64,000 nucleotides of DNA, taken from contig JARPUW010000033.1 of the NCBI GenBank assembly GCA_030533445.1, positions 372,001-436,000 of the forward strand. The letters are read 5' to 3'. This document shows, piece by piece, positions 1-11,000 of this stretch. A model generated the notes under the pieces. That model searched no databases and was not told the DNA's origin. It worked only from the letters and a program-made list of their open reading frames with translations. Source of the stretch: Cyprinodon diabolis (Eukaryota; Chordata; Actinopteri; Cyprinodontiformes; Cyprinodontidae). Both the position numbers and the translations under genes were made by a program. Numbering within the stretch: the first letter of the stretch is position 1; every line of letters starts with the position of its first letter.

Positions 1-177
1 GTTCCAAGCTTCAAAACAGAAGTTGAGGCCAAAACGCTCTTTTCACAGTGAGATAATGCCATTTTGGCCTCTGGAGTTGTAACAGACAAACCATTAATGA
101 TACAGCCATGATCTTTTCTGGCAATCATCTAGAGCTGAAAACTAACAATATAAAGTAGATTTGAGCAGATGTTTTTG
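1..177 (+). repeat. Reference monomer, 177 bp form (TTCC type)
   Basis: This first copy represents the majority class. In order it holds a HindIII site (6-11), the left arm of a 10 bp inverted repeat (25-34), the only CpG (35-36), the right arm (62-71), a nearly invariant stretch around TACAGCCATGATC (101-113), an XbaI site (128-133), a TATAAAG string (149-155) and a T-run near the junction (172-176). The class is marked by GTTCCAAGC at the start and AGAAGTTGAGG before the left arm. Common variable sites are CTAGAGC or CTAGTGC near 131-135, CTCTTTT or CTCATTT near 37-43, and GTTTTTGG or GTTTATGG at the end. Phase is arbitrary: the true boundary of the amplified unit cannot be read from a pure array. 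Confidence 0.95.
25..71. repeat. Perfect 10 bp inverted repeat in each monomer
   Basis: GAGGCCAAAA at 25-34 is the exact reverse complement of TTTTGGCCTC at 62-71, separated by 27 nt. The flanking pairs (24/72 and 35/61) do not match, so the stem is exactly 10 bp. The motif is kept in nearly every monomer, and the first is given here as the example. Some copies lose one pair, as in the dozen with GAGGCAAAAA on the left arm. One copy has two changes in the left arm (2685-2686) and one has a change in the right arm (62144). Such dyads can extrude as hairpins or cruciforms, and dyad symmetry has been reported as common in centromeric satellites lacking CENP-B boxes. Formation here is an inference. 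Confidence 0.85.
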
Positions 178-355
178 GTTACAAGCTTCAAAACAGAAGG
201 TTGAGGCCAAAACGCTCTTTTCACAGTGAGATAATGCCATTTTGGCCTCTGGAGTTGTAACAGACAAACCATTAATTATACAGCCATGATCTTTTCTGGC
301 AATCATCTAGTGCTGAAAACTAACAATATAAAGTAGATTTGAGCAGATGTTTTTG
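178..355 (+). repeat. Reference monomer, 178 bp form (TTAC type)
   Basis: This copy represents the second length class. It starts GTTACAAGC and has one extra G, reading AGAAGGTTGAGG before the left dyad arm. The two markers lie about 18 bp apart and are nearly always inherited together. This copy also has CATTAATTATAC where the consensus has CATTAATGATAC. I saw that change in only one other copy, near 15167. All block lengths in the array can be explained as sums of 177 and 178, so this single G seems to be the only indel that has spread. Confidence 0.93.
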
Positions 356-1559
356 GTTCCAAGCTTCAAAACAGAAGTTGAGGCCAAAACGTTCTTTTCA
401 CAGTGAGATAATGCCATTTTGGCCTCTGGAGTTGTAACAGACAAACCATTAATGATACAGCCATGATCTTTTCTGGCAATCATCTAGAGCTGAAAACTAA
501 CAATATAAAGTAGATTTGAGCAGATGTTTTTGGTTACAAGCTTCAAAACAGAACTTGAGGCCAAAACGCTCATTTCACAGTGAGATAATGCCATTTTGGC
601 CTCTGGAGTTGTAACAGATAAACCATTAATGATACAGCCATGATCTTTTCTGGCAATCATCTAGAGCTGAAAACTAACAATATAAAGTAGATATGAGCAG
701 ATGTTTTTGGTTCCAAGCTTCAAAACAGAAGTTGAGGCCAAAACGCTCTTTTCACAGTGAGATAATGCCATTTTGGCCTCTGGAGTTGTAACAGACAAAC
801 CATTAATGATACAGCCATGATCTTTTCTGGCAATCATCTAGTGCTGAAAACTAACAATATAAAGTAGATTTGAGCAGATGTTTTTGGTTCCAAGCTTCAA
901 AACAGAAGTTGAGGCCAAAACGCTCTTTTCACAGTGAGATAATGCCATTTTGGCCTCTGGAGTTGTAACAGACAAACCATTAATGATACAGCCATGATCT
1001 TTTCTGACAATCATCTAGAGCTGAAAACGAACAATATAAAGTAGATTTGAGCAGATGTTTTTGGTTCCAAGCTTCAAAACAGAAGTTGAGGCCAAAACGC
1101 TCTTTTCACAGTGAGATAATGCCATTTTGGCCTCTGGAGTTGTAACAGACAAACCATTAATGATACAGCCATGATCTTTTCTGGCAATCATCTAGTGCTG
1201 AAAACTAACAATATAAAGTAGATTTGAGCAGATGTTTTTGGTTCTAAGCTTCAAAACAGAAGTTGAGGCCAAAACGCTCTTTTCACAGTGAGATAATGCC
1301 ATTTTGGCCTCTGGAGTTGTAACAGACAAACCATTAATGATACAGCCATGATCTTTTCTGGCAATCATCTAGTGCTGAAAACTAACAATATAAAGTAGAT
1401 TTGAGCAGATATTTTTGGTTCCAAGCTTCAAAACAGAAGTTGAGGCCAAAACGCTCTTTTCACAGTGAGATAATGCCATTTTGGCCTCTGGAGTTGTAAC
1501 AGACAAACCATTAATGATACAGCCATGATCTTTTCTGGCAATCATCTAGAGCTGAAAAC

Positions 1560-3430
1560 GAACAATATAAAGTAGATTTGAGAAGATGTTTTTGGTTCCA
1601 AGCTTCAAAACAGAAGTTGAGGCCAAAACGCTCTTTTCACAGTGAGATAATGCCATTTTGGCCTCTGGAGTTGTAACAGACAAACCATTAATGATACAGC
1701 CATGATCTTTTCTGGCAATCATCTAGTGCTGAAAACTAACAATATAAAGTAGATTTGAGCAGATGTTTTTGGTTCCAAGCTTCAAAACAGAAGTTGAGGC
1801 CAAAACGCTCTTTTCACAGTGAGATAATGCCATTTTGGCCTCTGGAGTTGTAACAGACAAACCATTAATGATACAGCCATGATCTTTTCTGGCAATCATC
1901 TAGAGCTGAAAACTAACAATATAAAGTAGATTTGAGCAGATGTTTTTGGTTACAAGCTTCAAAACAGAAGGTTGAGGCCAAAACGCTCTTTTCACAGTGA
2001 GATAATGCCATTTTGGCCTCTGGAGTTGTAACAGACAAACCATTAATGATACAGCCATGATCTTTTCTGGCAATCATCTAGAGCTGAAAACTAACAATAT
2101 AAAGTAGATTTGAGCAGATGTTTATGGTTCCAAGCTTCAAAACAGAAGTTGAGGCCAAAACGCTCATTTCACAGTGAGATAATGCCATTTTGGCCTCTGG
2201 AGTTGTAACAGACAAACCATTAATGATACAGCCATGATCTTTTCTGGCAATCATCTAGTGCTGAAAACTAACAATATAAAGTAGATTTGAGCAGATGTTT
2301 TTGGTTCCAAGCTTCAAAACAGAAGTTGAGGCCAAAACGCTCTTTTCACAGTGAGATAATGCCATTTTGGCCTCTGGAGTTGTAACAGACAAACCATTAA
2401 GGATACAGCCATGATCTTTTCTGGCAATCATCTAGAGCTGAAAACTAACAATATAAAGTAGATTTGAGCAGATGTTTTTGGTTCCAAGCTTCAAAACAGA
2501 AGTTGAGGCCAAAACGCTCTTTTCACAGTGAGATAATGCCATTTTGGCCTCTGGAGTTGTAACAGACAAACCATTAATGATACAGCCATGATCTTTTCTG
2601 GCAATCATCTAGTGCTGAAAACTAACAATATAAAGTAGATTTGAGCAGATGTTTTTGGTTCCAAGCTTCAAAACAGAAGTTGAGAACAAAACGCTCTTTA
2701 CACAGTGAGAAAATGCCATTTTGGCCTCTGGAGTTGTAACAGACAAACCATTAATGATACAGCCATGATCTTTTCTGGCAATCATCTAGAGCTGAAAACT
2801 AACAATATAAAGTAGATTTGAGCAGATGTTTTTGGTTCCAAGCTTCAAAACAGAAGTTGAGGCCAAAACGCTCTTTTCAAAGTGAGATAATGCCATTTTG
2901 GCCTCTGCAGTCGTAACAGACAAACCATTAATGATACAGCCATGATCTTTTCTGGCAATCATCTAGAGCTGAAAACTAACAATATAAAGTAGATTTGAGC
3001 GGATGTTTTTGGTTACAAGCTTCAAAACAGAAGGTTGAGGCCAAAACGCTCTTTTCACAGTGAGATAATGCCATTTTGGCCTCTGGAGTTGTAACAGACA
3101 AACCATTAATGATACAGCCATGATCTTTTCTGGCAATCATCTAGAGCTGAAAACTAACAATATAAAGTAGATTTGAGCAGATGTTTATGGTTCCAAGCTT
3201 CAAAACAGAAGTTGAGGCCAAAACGCTCATTTCACAGTGAGATAATGCCATTTTGGCCTCTGGAGTTGTAACAGACAAACCATTAATGATACAGCCATGA
3301 TCTTTTCTGGCAATCATCTAGTGCTGAAAACTAACAATATAAAGTAGATTTGAGCAGATGTTTTTGGTTCCAAGCTTCAAAACAGAAGTTGAGGCCAAAA
3401 CGCTCTTTTCACAGTGAGATAATGCCATTT
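1560..3430. repeat. 18-monomer block, copied at 4751-6621
   Basis: Diagnostic variants recur 3191 bp further on, which is 18 monomers. They are GTTTATGG at 2121 and 5312, TTAAGGATAC at about 2400 and 5591, CTCTTTACACAG with GAAAATG at 2697 and 5888, CTGCAGTCG at 2905 and 6096, and GTTTATGG at 3184 and 6375. The match starts after the CTAGAGC/CTAGTGC mismatch near 1545/4736 and ends before GGATTTG near 3440. Private changes in each copy (such as 2685-2686, the GCGGATG at about 3000, and CTTACAATA at 5282) show that the copies have diverged a little since duplication. Ends are accurate to about one monomer. Confidence 0.75.
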
Positions 3431-6400
3431 TGGCCTCTGGATTTGTAACAGACAAACCATTAATGATACAGCCATGATCTTTTCTGGCAATCATCTAGTG
3501 CTGAAAACTAACAATATAAAGTAGATTTGAGCAGATGTTTTTGGTTACAAGCTTCAAAACAGAAGGTTGAGGCAAAAACGCTCTTTTCACAGTGAGATAA
3601 TGCCATTTTGGCCTCTGGAGTTGTAACAGACAAACCATTAATGATACAGCCATGATCTTTTCTGGCAATCATCTAGAGCTGAAAACTAACAATATAAAGT
3701 AGATTTGAGCAGATGTTTTTGGTTACAAGCTTCAAAACAGAAGTTGAGGCCAAAACGTTCTTTTCACAGTGAGATAATGCCATTTTGGCCTCTGGAGTTG
3801 TAACAGACAAACCATTAATGATACAGCCATGATCTTTTCTGGCAATCATCTAGAGCTGAAAACTAACAATATAAAGTAGATTTGAGCAGATGTTTTTGGT
3901 TACAAGCTTCAAAACAGAAGGATGAGGCCAAAACGCTCTTTTCACAGTGAGATAATGCCATTTTGGCCTCTGGAGTTGTGACAGACAAACCATTAATGAT
4001 ACAGCCATGATCTTTTCTGGCAATCATCTAGAGCTGAAAACTAACAATATAAAGTAGATTTGAGCAGATGTTTTTGGTTCCAAGCTTCAAAACAGAAGTT
4101 GAGGCCAAAACGCTCTTTTCACAGTGAGATAATGCCATTTTGGCCTCTGGAGTTGTAACAGACAAACCATTAATGATACAGCCATGATCTTTTCTGGCAA
4201 TCATCTAGTGCTGAAAACTAACAATATAAAGTAGATTTGAGCAGATGTTTTTGGTTACAAGCTTCAAAACAGAAGGTTGAGGCCAAAACGCTCTTTTCAC
4301 AGTGAGATAATGCCATTTTGGCCTCTGGAGTTGTAACAGACAAACCATTAATGATACAGCCATGATCTTTTCTGGCAATCATCTAGAGCTGAAAACTAAC
4401 AATATAAAGTAGATTTGAGCAGATGTTTATGGTTCCAAGCTTCAAAACAGAAGTTGAGGCCAAAACGCTCTTTTCACAGTGAGATAATGCCATTTTGGCC
4501 TCTGGAGTTGTAACAGACAAACCATTAATGATACAGCCATGATCTTTTCTGGCAATCATCTAGAGCTGAAAACTAACAATATAAAGTAGATTTGAGCAGA
4601 TGTTTTTGCTTCCAAGCTTCAAATCAGAAGTTGAGGCCAAAACGCTCATTTCACAGTGAGATAATGCCATTTTGGCCTCTGGAGTTGTAACAGACAAACC
4701 ATTAATGATACAGCCATGATCTTTTCTGGCAATCATCTAGTGCTGAAAACTAACAATATAAAGTAGATTTGAGCAGATGTTTTTGGTTCCAAGCTTCAAA
4801 ACAGAAGTTGAGGCCAAAACGCTCTTTTCACAGTGAGATAATGCCATTTTGGCCTCTGGAGTTGTAACAGACAAACCATTAATGATACAGCCATGATCTT
4901 TTCTGGCAATCATCTAGTGCTGAAAACTAACAATATAAAGTAGATTTGAGCAGATGTTTTTGGTTCCAAGCTTCAAAACAGAAGTTGAGGCCAAAACGCT
5001 CTTTTCACAGTGAGATAATGCCATTTTGGCCTCTGGAGTTGTAACAGACAAACCATTGATGATACAGCCATGATCTTTTCTGGCAATCATCTAGAGCTGA
5101 AAACTAACAGTATAAAGTAGATTTGAGCAGATGTTTTTGGTTACAAGCTTCAAAACAGAAGGTTGAGGCCAAAACGCTCTTTTCACAGTGAGATAATGCC
5201 ATTTTGGCCTCTGGAGTTGTAACAGACAAACCATTAATGATACAGCCATGATCTTTTCTGGCAATCATCTAGAGCTGAAAACTTACAATATAAAGTAGAT
5301 TTGAGCAGATGTTTATGGTTCCAAGCTTCAAAACAGAAGTTGAGGCCAAAACGCTCATTTCACAGTGAGATAATGCCATTTTGGCCTCTGGAGTTGTAAC
5401 AGACAAACCATTAATGATACAGCCATGATCTTTTCTGGCAATCATCTAGTGCTGAAAACTAACAATATAAAGTAGATTTGAGCAGATGTTTTTGGTTCCA
5501 AGCTTCAAAACAGAAGTTGAGGCCAAAACGCTCTTTTCACAGTGAGATAATGCCATTTTGGCCTCTGGAGTTGTAACAGACAAACCATTAAGGATACAGC
5601 CATGATCTTTTCTGGCAATCATCTAGAGCTGAAAACTAACAATATAAAGTAGATTTGAGCAGATGTTTTTGGTTCCAAGCTTCAAAACAGAAGTTGAGGC
5701 CAAAACGCTCTTTTCACAGTGAGATAATGCCATTTTGGCCTCTGGAGTTGTAACAGACAAACCATTAATGATACAGCCATGATCTTTTCTGGCAATCATC
5801 TAGTGCTGAAAACTAACAATATAAAGTAGATTTGAGCAGATGTTTTTGGTTCCAAGCTTCAAAACAGAAGTTGAGGCCAAAACGCTCTTTACACAGTGAG
5901 AAAATGCCATTTTGGCCTCTGGAGTTGTAACAGACAAACCATTAATGATACAGCCATGATCTTTTCTGGCAATCATCTAGAGCTGAAAACTAACAATATA
6001 AAGTAGATTTGAGCAGATGTTTTTGGTTCCAAGCTTCAAAACAGAAGTTGAGGCCAAAACGCTCTTTTCACAGTGAGATAATGCCATTTTGGCCTCTGCA
6101 GTCGTAACAGACAAACCATTAATGATACAGCCATGATCTTTTCTGGCAATCATCTAGAGCTGAAAACTAACAATATAAAGTAGATTTGAGCAGATGTTTT
6201 TGGTTACAAGCTTCAAAACAGAAGGTTGAGGCCAAAACGCTCTTTTCACAGTGAGATAATGCCATTTTGGCCTCTGGAGTTGTAACAGACAAACCATTAA
6301 TGATACAGCCATGATCTTTTCTGGCAATCATCTAGAGCTGAAAACTAACAATATAAAGTAGATTTGAGCAGATGTTTATGGTTCCAAGCTTCAAAACAGA

Positions 6401-7873
6401 AGTTGAGGCCAAAACGCTCATTTCACAGAGAGATAATGCCATTTTGGCCTCTGGATTTGTAACAGACAATCCATTAATGATACAGCCATGATCTTTTCTG
6501 GCAATCATCTAGTGCTGAAAACTAACAATATAAAGTAGATTTGAGCAGATGTTTTTGGTTCCAAGCTTCAAAACAGAAGTTGAGGCCAAAACGCTCTTTT
6601 CACAGTGAGATAATGCCATTTTGGCCTCTGGAGTTGTAACAGACAAACCATTAATGATACAGCCATGATCTTTTCTGGCAATCATCTAGAGCTGAAAACT
6701 AACAATATAAAGTAGATTTGAGCAGATGTTTTTGGTTCCAAGCTTCAAAACAGAAGTTGAGGCCAAAACGCTCTTTTCACAGTGAGATAATGCCATTTTG
6801 GCCTCTGGAGTTGTAACAGACAAACCATTAATGATACAGCCATGATCTTTTCTGGCAATCATCTAGAGCTGAAAACTAACAATATAAAGTAGATTTGAGC
6901 AGATGTTTTTGGTTACAAGCTTCAAAACAGAAGGTTGAGGCCAAAACGCTCTTTTCACAGTGAGATAGTGCCATTTTGGCCTCTGGAGTTGTAACAGACA
7001 AACCATTAATGATACAGCCATGATCTTTTCTGGCAATCATCTAGAGCTGAAAACTAACAATATAAAGTAGATTTGAGCAGATGTTTTTGGTTACAAGCTT
7101 CAAAACAGAAGGTTGAGGCCAAAACGCTCTTTTCACAGTGAGATAATGCCATTTTGGCCTCTGGAGTTGTAACAGACAAACCATTAATGATACAGCCATG
7201 ATCTTTTCTGGCAATCATCTAGAGCTGAAAACTAACAATATGAAGTAGATTTGAGCAGATGTTTTTGGTTACAAGCTTCAAAACAGAAGGTTGAGGCCAA
7301 AACGCTCTTTTCACAGTGAGATAATGCCATTTTGGCCTCTGGAGTTGTAACAGACAAACCATTAATGATACAGCCATGATCTTTTCTGGCAATCATCTAG
7401 TGCTGAAAACTAACAATATAAAGTAGATTTGAGCAGATGTTTTTGGTTCCAAGCTTCAAAACAGAAGTTGAGGCCAAAACGCTCTTTTCACAGTGAGATA
7501 ATGCCATTTTGGCCTCTGGAGTTGTAACAGACAAACCATTAATGATACAGCCATGATCTTTTCTGACAATCATCTAGAGCTGAAAACGAACAATATAAAG
7601 TAGATTTGAGGAGATGTTTTTGGTTCCAAGCTTCAAAACAGAAGTTGAGGCCAAAACGCTCTTTTCACAGTGAGATAATGCCATTTTGGCCTCTGGAGTT
7701 GTAACAGACAAACCATTAATGATACAGCCATGATCTTTTCTGGCAATCATCTAGTGCTGAAAACTAACAATATAAAGTAGATTTGAGCAGATGTTTTTGG
7801 TTCTAAGCTTCAAAACAGAAGTTGAGGCCAAAACGCTCTTTTCACAGTGAGATAATGCCATTTTGGCCTCTGG
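3372..7873. repeat. Long block, copied at about 10111-14790
   Basis: Markers in this block recur 6739 bp (38 monomers) further on: GGATTTG at 3441/10180 and TTGTGAC at 3977/10716. From the next part onward the offset becomes 6916 or 6917 bp (39 monomers): CTTACAATA at 5282/12198, CACAGAGAGA at 6424/13340, CTGACAATC at 7565/14482 and TTCTAAGC at 7801/14718. The downstream copy therefore gained one monomer, within about 11530-11880, where three consecutive copies carry CTAGTGC in place of two. Near 6500/13420 the copies also differ by replaced monomers. This is the longest shared block in the first quarter of the window. Confidence 0.72.
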
Positions 7874-8072
7874 ATTTGTAACAGACAAACCATTAATGAT
7901 ACAGCCATGATCTTTTCTGGCAATCATCTAGTGCTGAAAACTAACAATATAAAGTAGATTTGAGCAGATGTTTTTGGTTACAAGCTTCAAAACAGAAGGT
8001 TGAGGCAAAAACGCTCTTTTCACAGTGAGATAATGCCATTTTGGCCTCTGGAGTTGTAACAGACAAACCATT
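6422..8072. repeat. 13-monomer offset block, copied at 8728-10378
   Basis: A run of rare markers repeats exactly 2306 bp downstream (13 monomers): CACAGAGAGA at 6424/8730 with GGATTTG and GACAATCC, GATAGTG at 6964/9270, CTGACAATC plus GAACAATAT at 7565/9871, GAGGAGATG at about 7608/9914, TTCTAAGC at 7801/10107 and GGCAAAAACG near 8005/10310. The match breaks at the CTCATTT/CTCTTTT difference on the left and at AAGGATAC on the right (8074). The part just upstream, about 5560-6420, is instead repeated at about 8070-8730 with a 14-monomer (2483 bp) offset. The region is thus stitched from two overlapping exchanges. Confidence 0.78.
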
Positions 8073-11000
8073 AAGGATACAGCCATGATCTTTTCTGGCA
8101 ATCATCTAGAGCTGAAAACTAACAATATAAAGTAGATTTGAGCAGATGTTTTTGGTTCCAAGCTTCAAAACAGAAGTTGAGGCCAAAACGCTCTTTTCAC
8201 AGTGAGATAATGCCATTTTGGCCTCTGGAGTTGTAACAGACAAACCATTAATGATACAGCCATGATCTTTTCTGGCAATCATCTAGTGCTGAAAACTAAC
8301 AATATAAAGTAGATTTGAGCAGATGTTTTTGGTTCCAAGCTTCAAAACAGAAGTTGAGGCCAAAACGCTCTTTACACAGTGAGAAAATGCCATTTTGGCC
8401 TCTGGAGTTGTAACAGACAAACCATTAATGATACAGCCATGATCTTTTCTGGCAATCATCTAGAGCTGAAAACTAACAATATAAAGTAGATTTGAGCAGA
8501 TGTTTTTGGTTCCAAGCTTCAAAACAGAAGTTGAGGCCAAAACGCTCTTTTCACAGTGAGATAATGCCATTTTGGCCTCTGCAGTCGTAACAGACAAACC
8601 ATTAATGATACAGCCATGATCTTTTCTGGCAATCATCTAGAGCTGAAAACTAACAATATAAAGTAGATTTGAGCAGATGTTTTTGGTTACAAGCTTCAAA
8701 ACAGAAGGTTGAGGCCAAAACGCTCTTTTCACAGAGAGATAATGCCATTTTGGCCTCTGGATTTGTAACAGACAATCCATTAATGATACAGCCATGATCT
8801 TTTCTGGCAATCATCTAGTGCTGAAAACTAACAATATAAAGTAGATTTGAGCAGATGTTTTTGGTTCCAAGCTTCAAAACAGAAGTTGAGGCCAAAACGC
8901 TCTTTTCACAGTGAGATAATGCCATTTTGGCCTCTGGAGTTGTAACAGACAAACCATTAATGATACAGCCATGATCTTTTCTGGCAATCATCTAGAGCTG
9001 AAAACTAACAATATAAAGTAGATTTGAGCAGATGTTTTTGGTTCCAAGCTTCAAAACAGAAGTTGAGGCCAAAACGCTCTTTTCACAGTGAGATAATGCC
9101 ATTTTGGCCTCTGGAGTTGTAACAGACAAACCATTAATGATACAGCCATGATCTTTTCTGGCAATCATCTAGAGCTGAAAACTAACAATATAAAGTAGAT
9201 TTGAGCAGATGTTTTTGGTTACAAGCTTCAAAACAGAAGGTTGAGGCCAAAACGCTCTTTTCACAGTGAGATAGTGCCATTTTGGCCTCTGGAGTTGTAA
9301 CAGACAAACCATTAATGATACAGCCATGATCTTTTCTGGCAATCATCTAGAGCTGAAAACTAACAATATAAAGTAGATTTGAGCAGATGTTTTTGGTTAC
9401 AAGCTTCAAAACAGAAGGTTGAGGCCAAAACGCTCTTTTCACAGTGAGATAATGCCATTTTGGCCTCTGGAGTTGTAACAGACAAACCATTAATGATACA
9501 GCCATGATCTTTTCTGGCAATCATCTAGAGCTGAAAACTAACAATATGAAGTAGATTTGAGCAGATGTTTTTGGTTACAAGCTTCAAAACAGAAGGTTGA
9601 GGCCAAAACGCTCTTTTCACAGTGAGATAATGCCATTTTGGCCTCTGGAGTTGTAACAGACAAACCATTAATGATACAGCCATGATCTTTTCTGGCAATC
9701 ATCTAGTGCTGAAAACTAACAATATAAAGTAGATTTGAGCAGATGTTTTTGGTTCCAAGCTTCAAAACAGAAGTTGAGGCCAAAACGCTCTTTTCACAGT
9801 GAGATAATGCCATTTTGGCCTCTGGAGTTGTAACAGACAAACCATTAATGATACAGCCATGATCTTTTCTGACAATCATCTAGAGCTGAAAACGAACAAT
9901 ATAAAGTAGATTTGAGGAGATGTTTTTGGTTCCAAGCTTCAAAACAGAAGTTGAGGCCAAAACGCTCTTTTCACAGTGAGATAATGCCATTTTGGCCTCT
10001 GGAGTTGTAACAGACAAACCATTAATGATACAGCCATGATCTTTTCTGGCAATCATCTAGTGCTGAAAACTAACAATATAAAGTAGATTTGAGCAGATGT
10101 TTTTGGTTCTAAGCTTCAAAACAGAAGTTGAGGCCAAAACGCTCTTTTCACAGTGAGATAATGCCATTTTGGCCTCTGGATTTGTAACAGACAAACCATT
10201 AATGATACAGCCATGATCTTTTCTGGCAATCATCTAGTGCTGAAAACTAACAATATAAAGTAGATTTGAGCAGATGTTTTTGGTTACAAGCTTCAAAACA
10301 GAAGGTTGAGGCAAAAACGCTCTTTTCACAGTGAGATAATGCCATTTTGGCCTCTGGAGTTGTAACAGACAAACCATTAATGATACAGCCATGATCTTTT
10401 CTGGCAATCATCTAGAGCTGAAAACTAACAATATAAAGTAGATTTGAGCAGATGTTTTTGGTTACAACCTTCAAAACAGAAGTTGAGGCCAAAACGTTCT
10501 TTTCACAGTGAGATAATGCCATTTTGGCCTCTGGAGTTGTAACAGACAAACCATTAATGATACAGCCATGATCTTTTCTGGCAATCATCTAGAGCTGAAA
10601 ACTAACAATATAAAGTAGATTTGAGCAGATGTTTTTGGTTACAAGCTTCAAAACAGAAGGATGAGGCCAAAACGCTCTTTTCACAGTGAGATAATGCCAT
10701 TTTGGCCTCTGGAGTTGTGACAGACAAACCATTAATGATACAGCCATGATCTTTTCTGGCAATCATCTAGAGCTGAAAACTAACAATATAAAGTAGATTT
10801 GAGCAGATGTTTTTGGTTCCAAGCTTCAAAACAGAAGTTGAGGCCAAAACGCTCTTTTCACAGTGAGATAATGCCATTTTGGCCTCTGGAGTTGTAACAG
10901 ACAAACCATTAATGATACAGCCATGATCTTTTCTGGCAATCATCTAGTGCTGAAAACTAACAATATAAAGTAGATTTGAGCAGATGTTTTTGGTTACAAG

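Noticed and set aside
12..22. Short inverted repeat CTTC...GAAG near the monomer start
   Set aside because: Only 4 bp arms with a 6 nt loop; far weaker than the 10 bp dyad.
91..100. Homeodomain-like TAAT sites in CCATTAATGA
   Set aside because: The four-base core is too common in AT-rich DNA to support a regulatory call.
1..177. CENP-B box
   Set aside because: The core pattern TTCG followed by A and CGGG does not occur in the consensus, which has only one CpG, in AACGCTC. No variant I saw creates it.
1..177. Internal sub-repeat: AGCTTCAAAAC at 7-17 against AGCTGAAAAC at 133-142
   Set aside because: The likeness covers about 10 bp with a gap, does not extend, and is expected by chance in an A-rich monomer.
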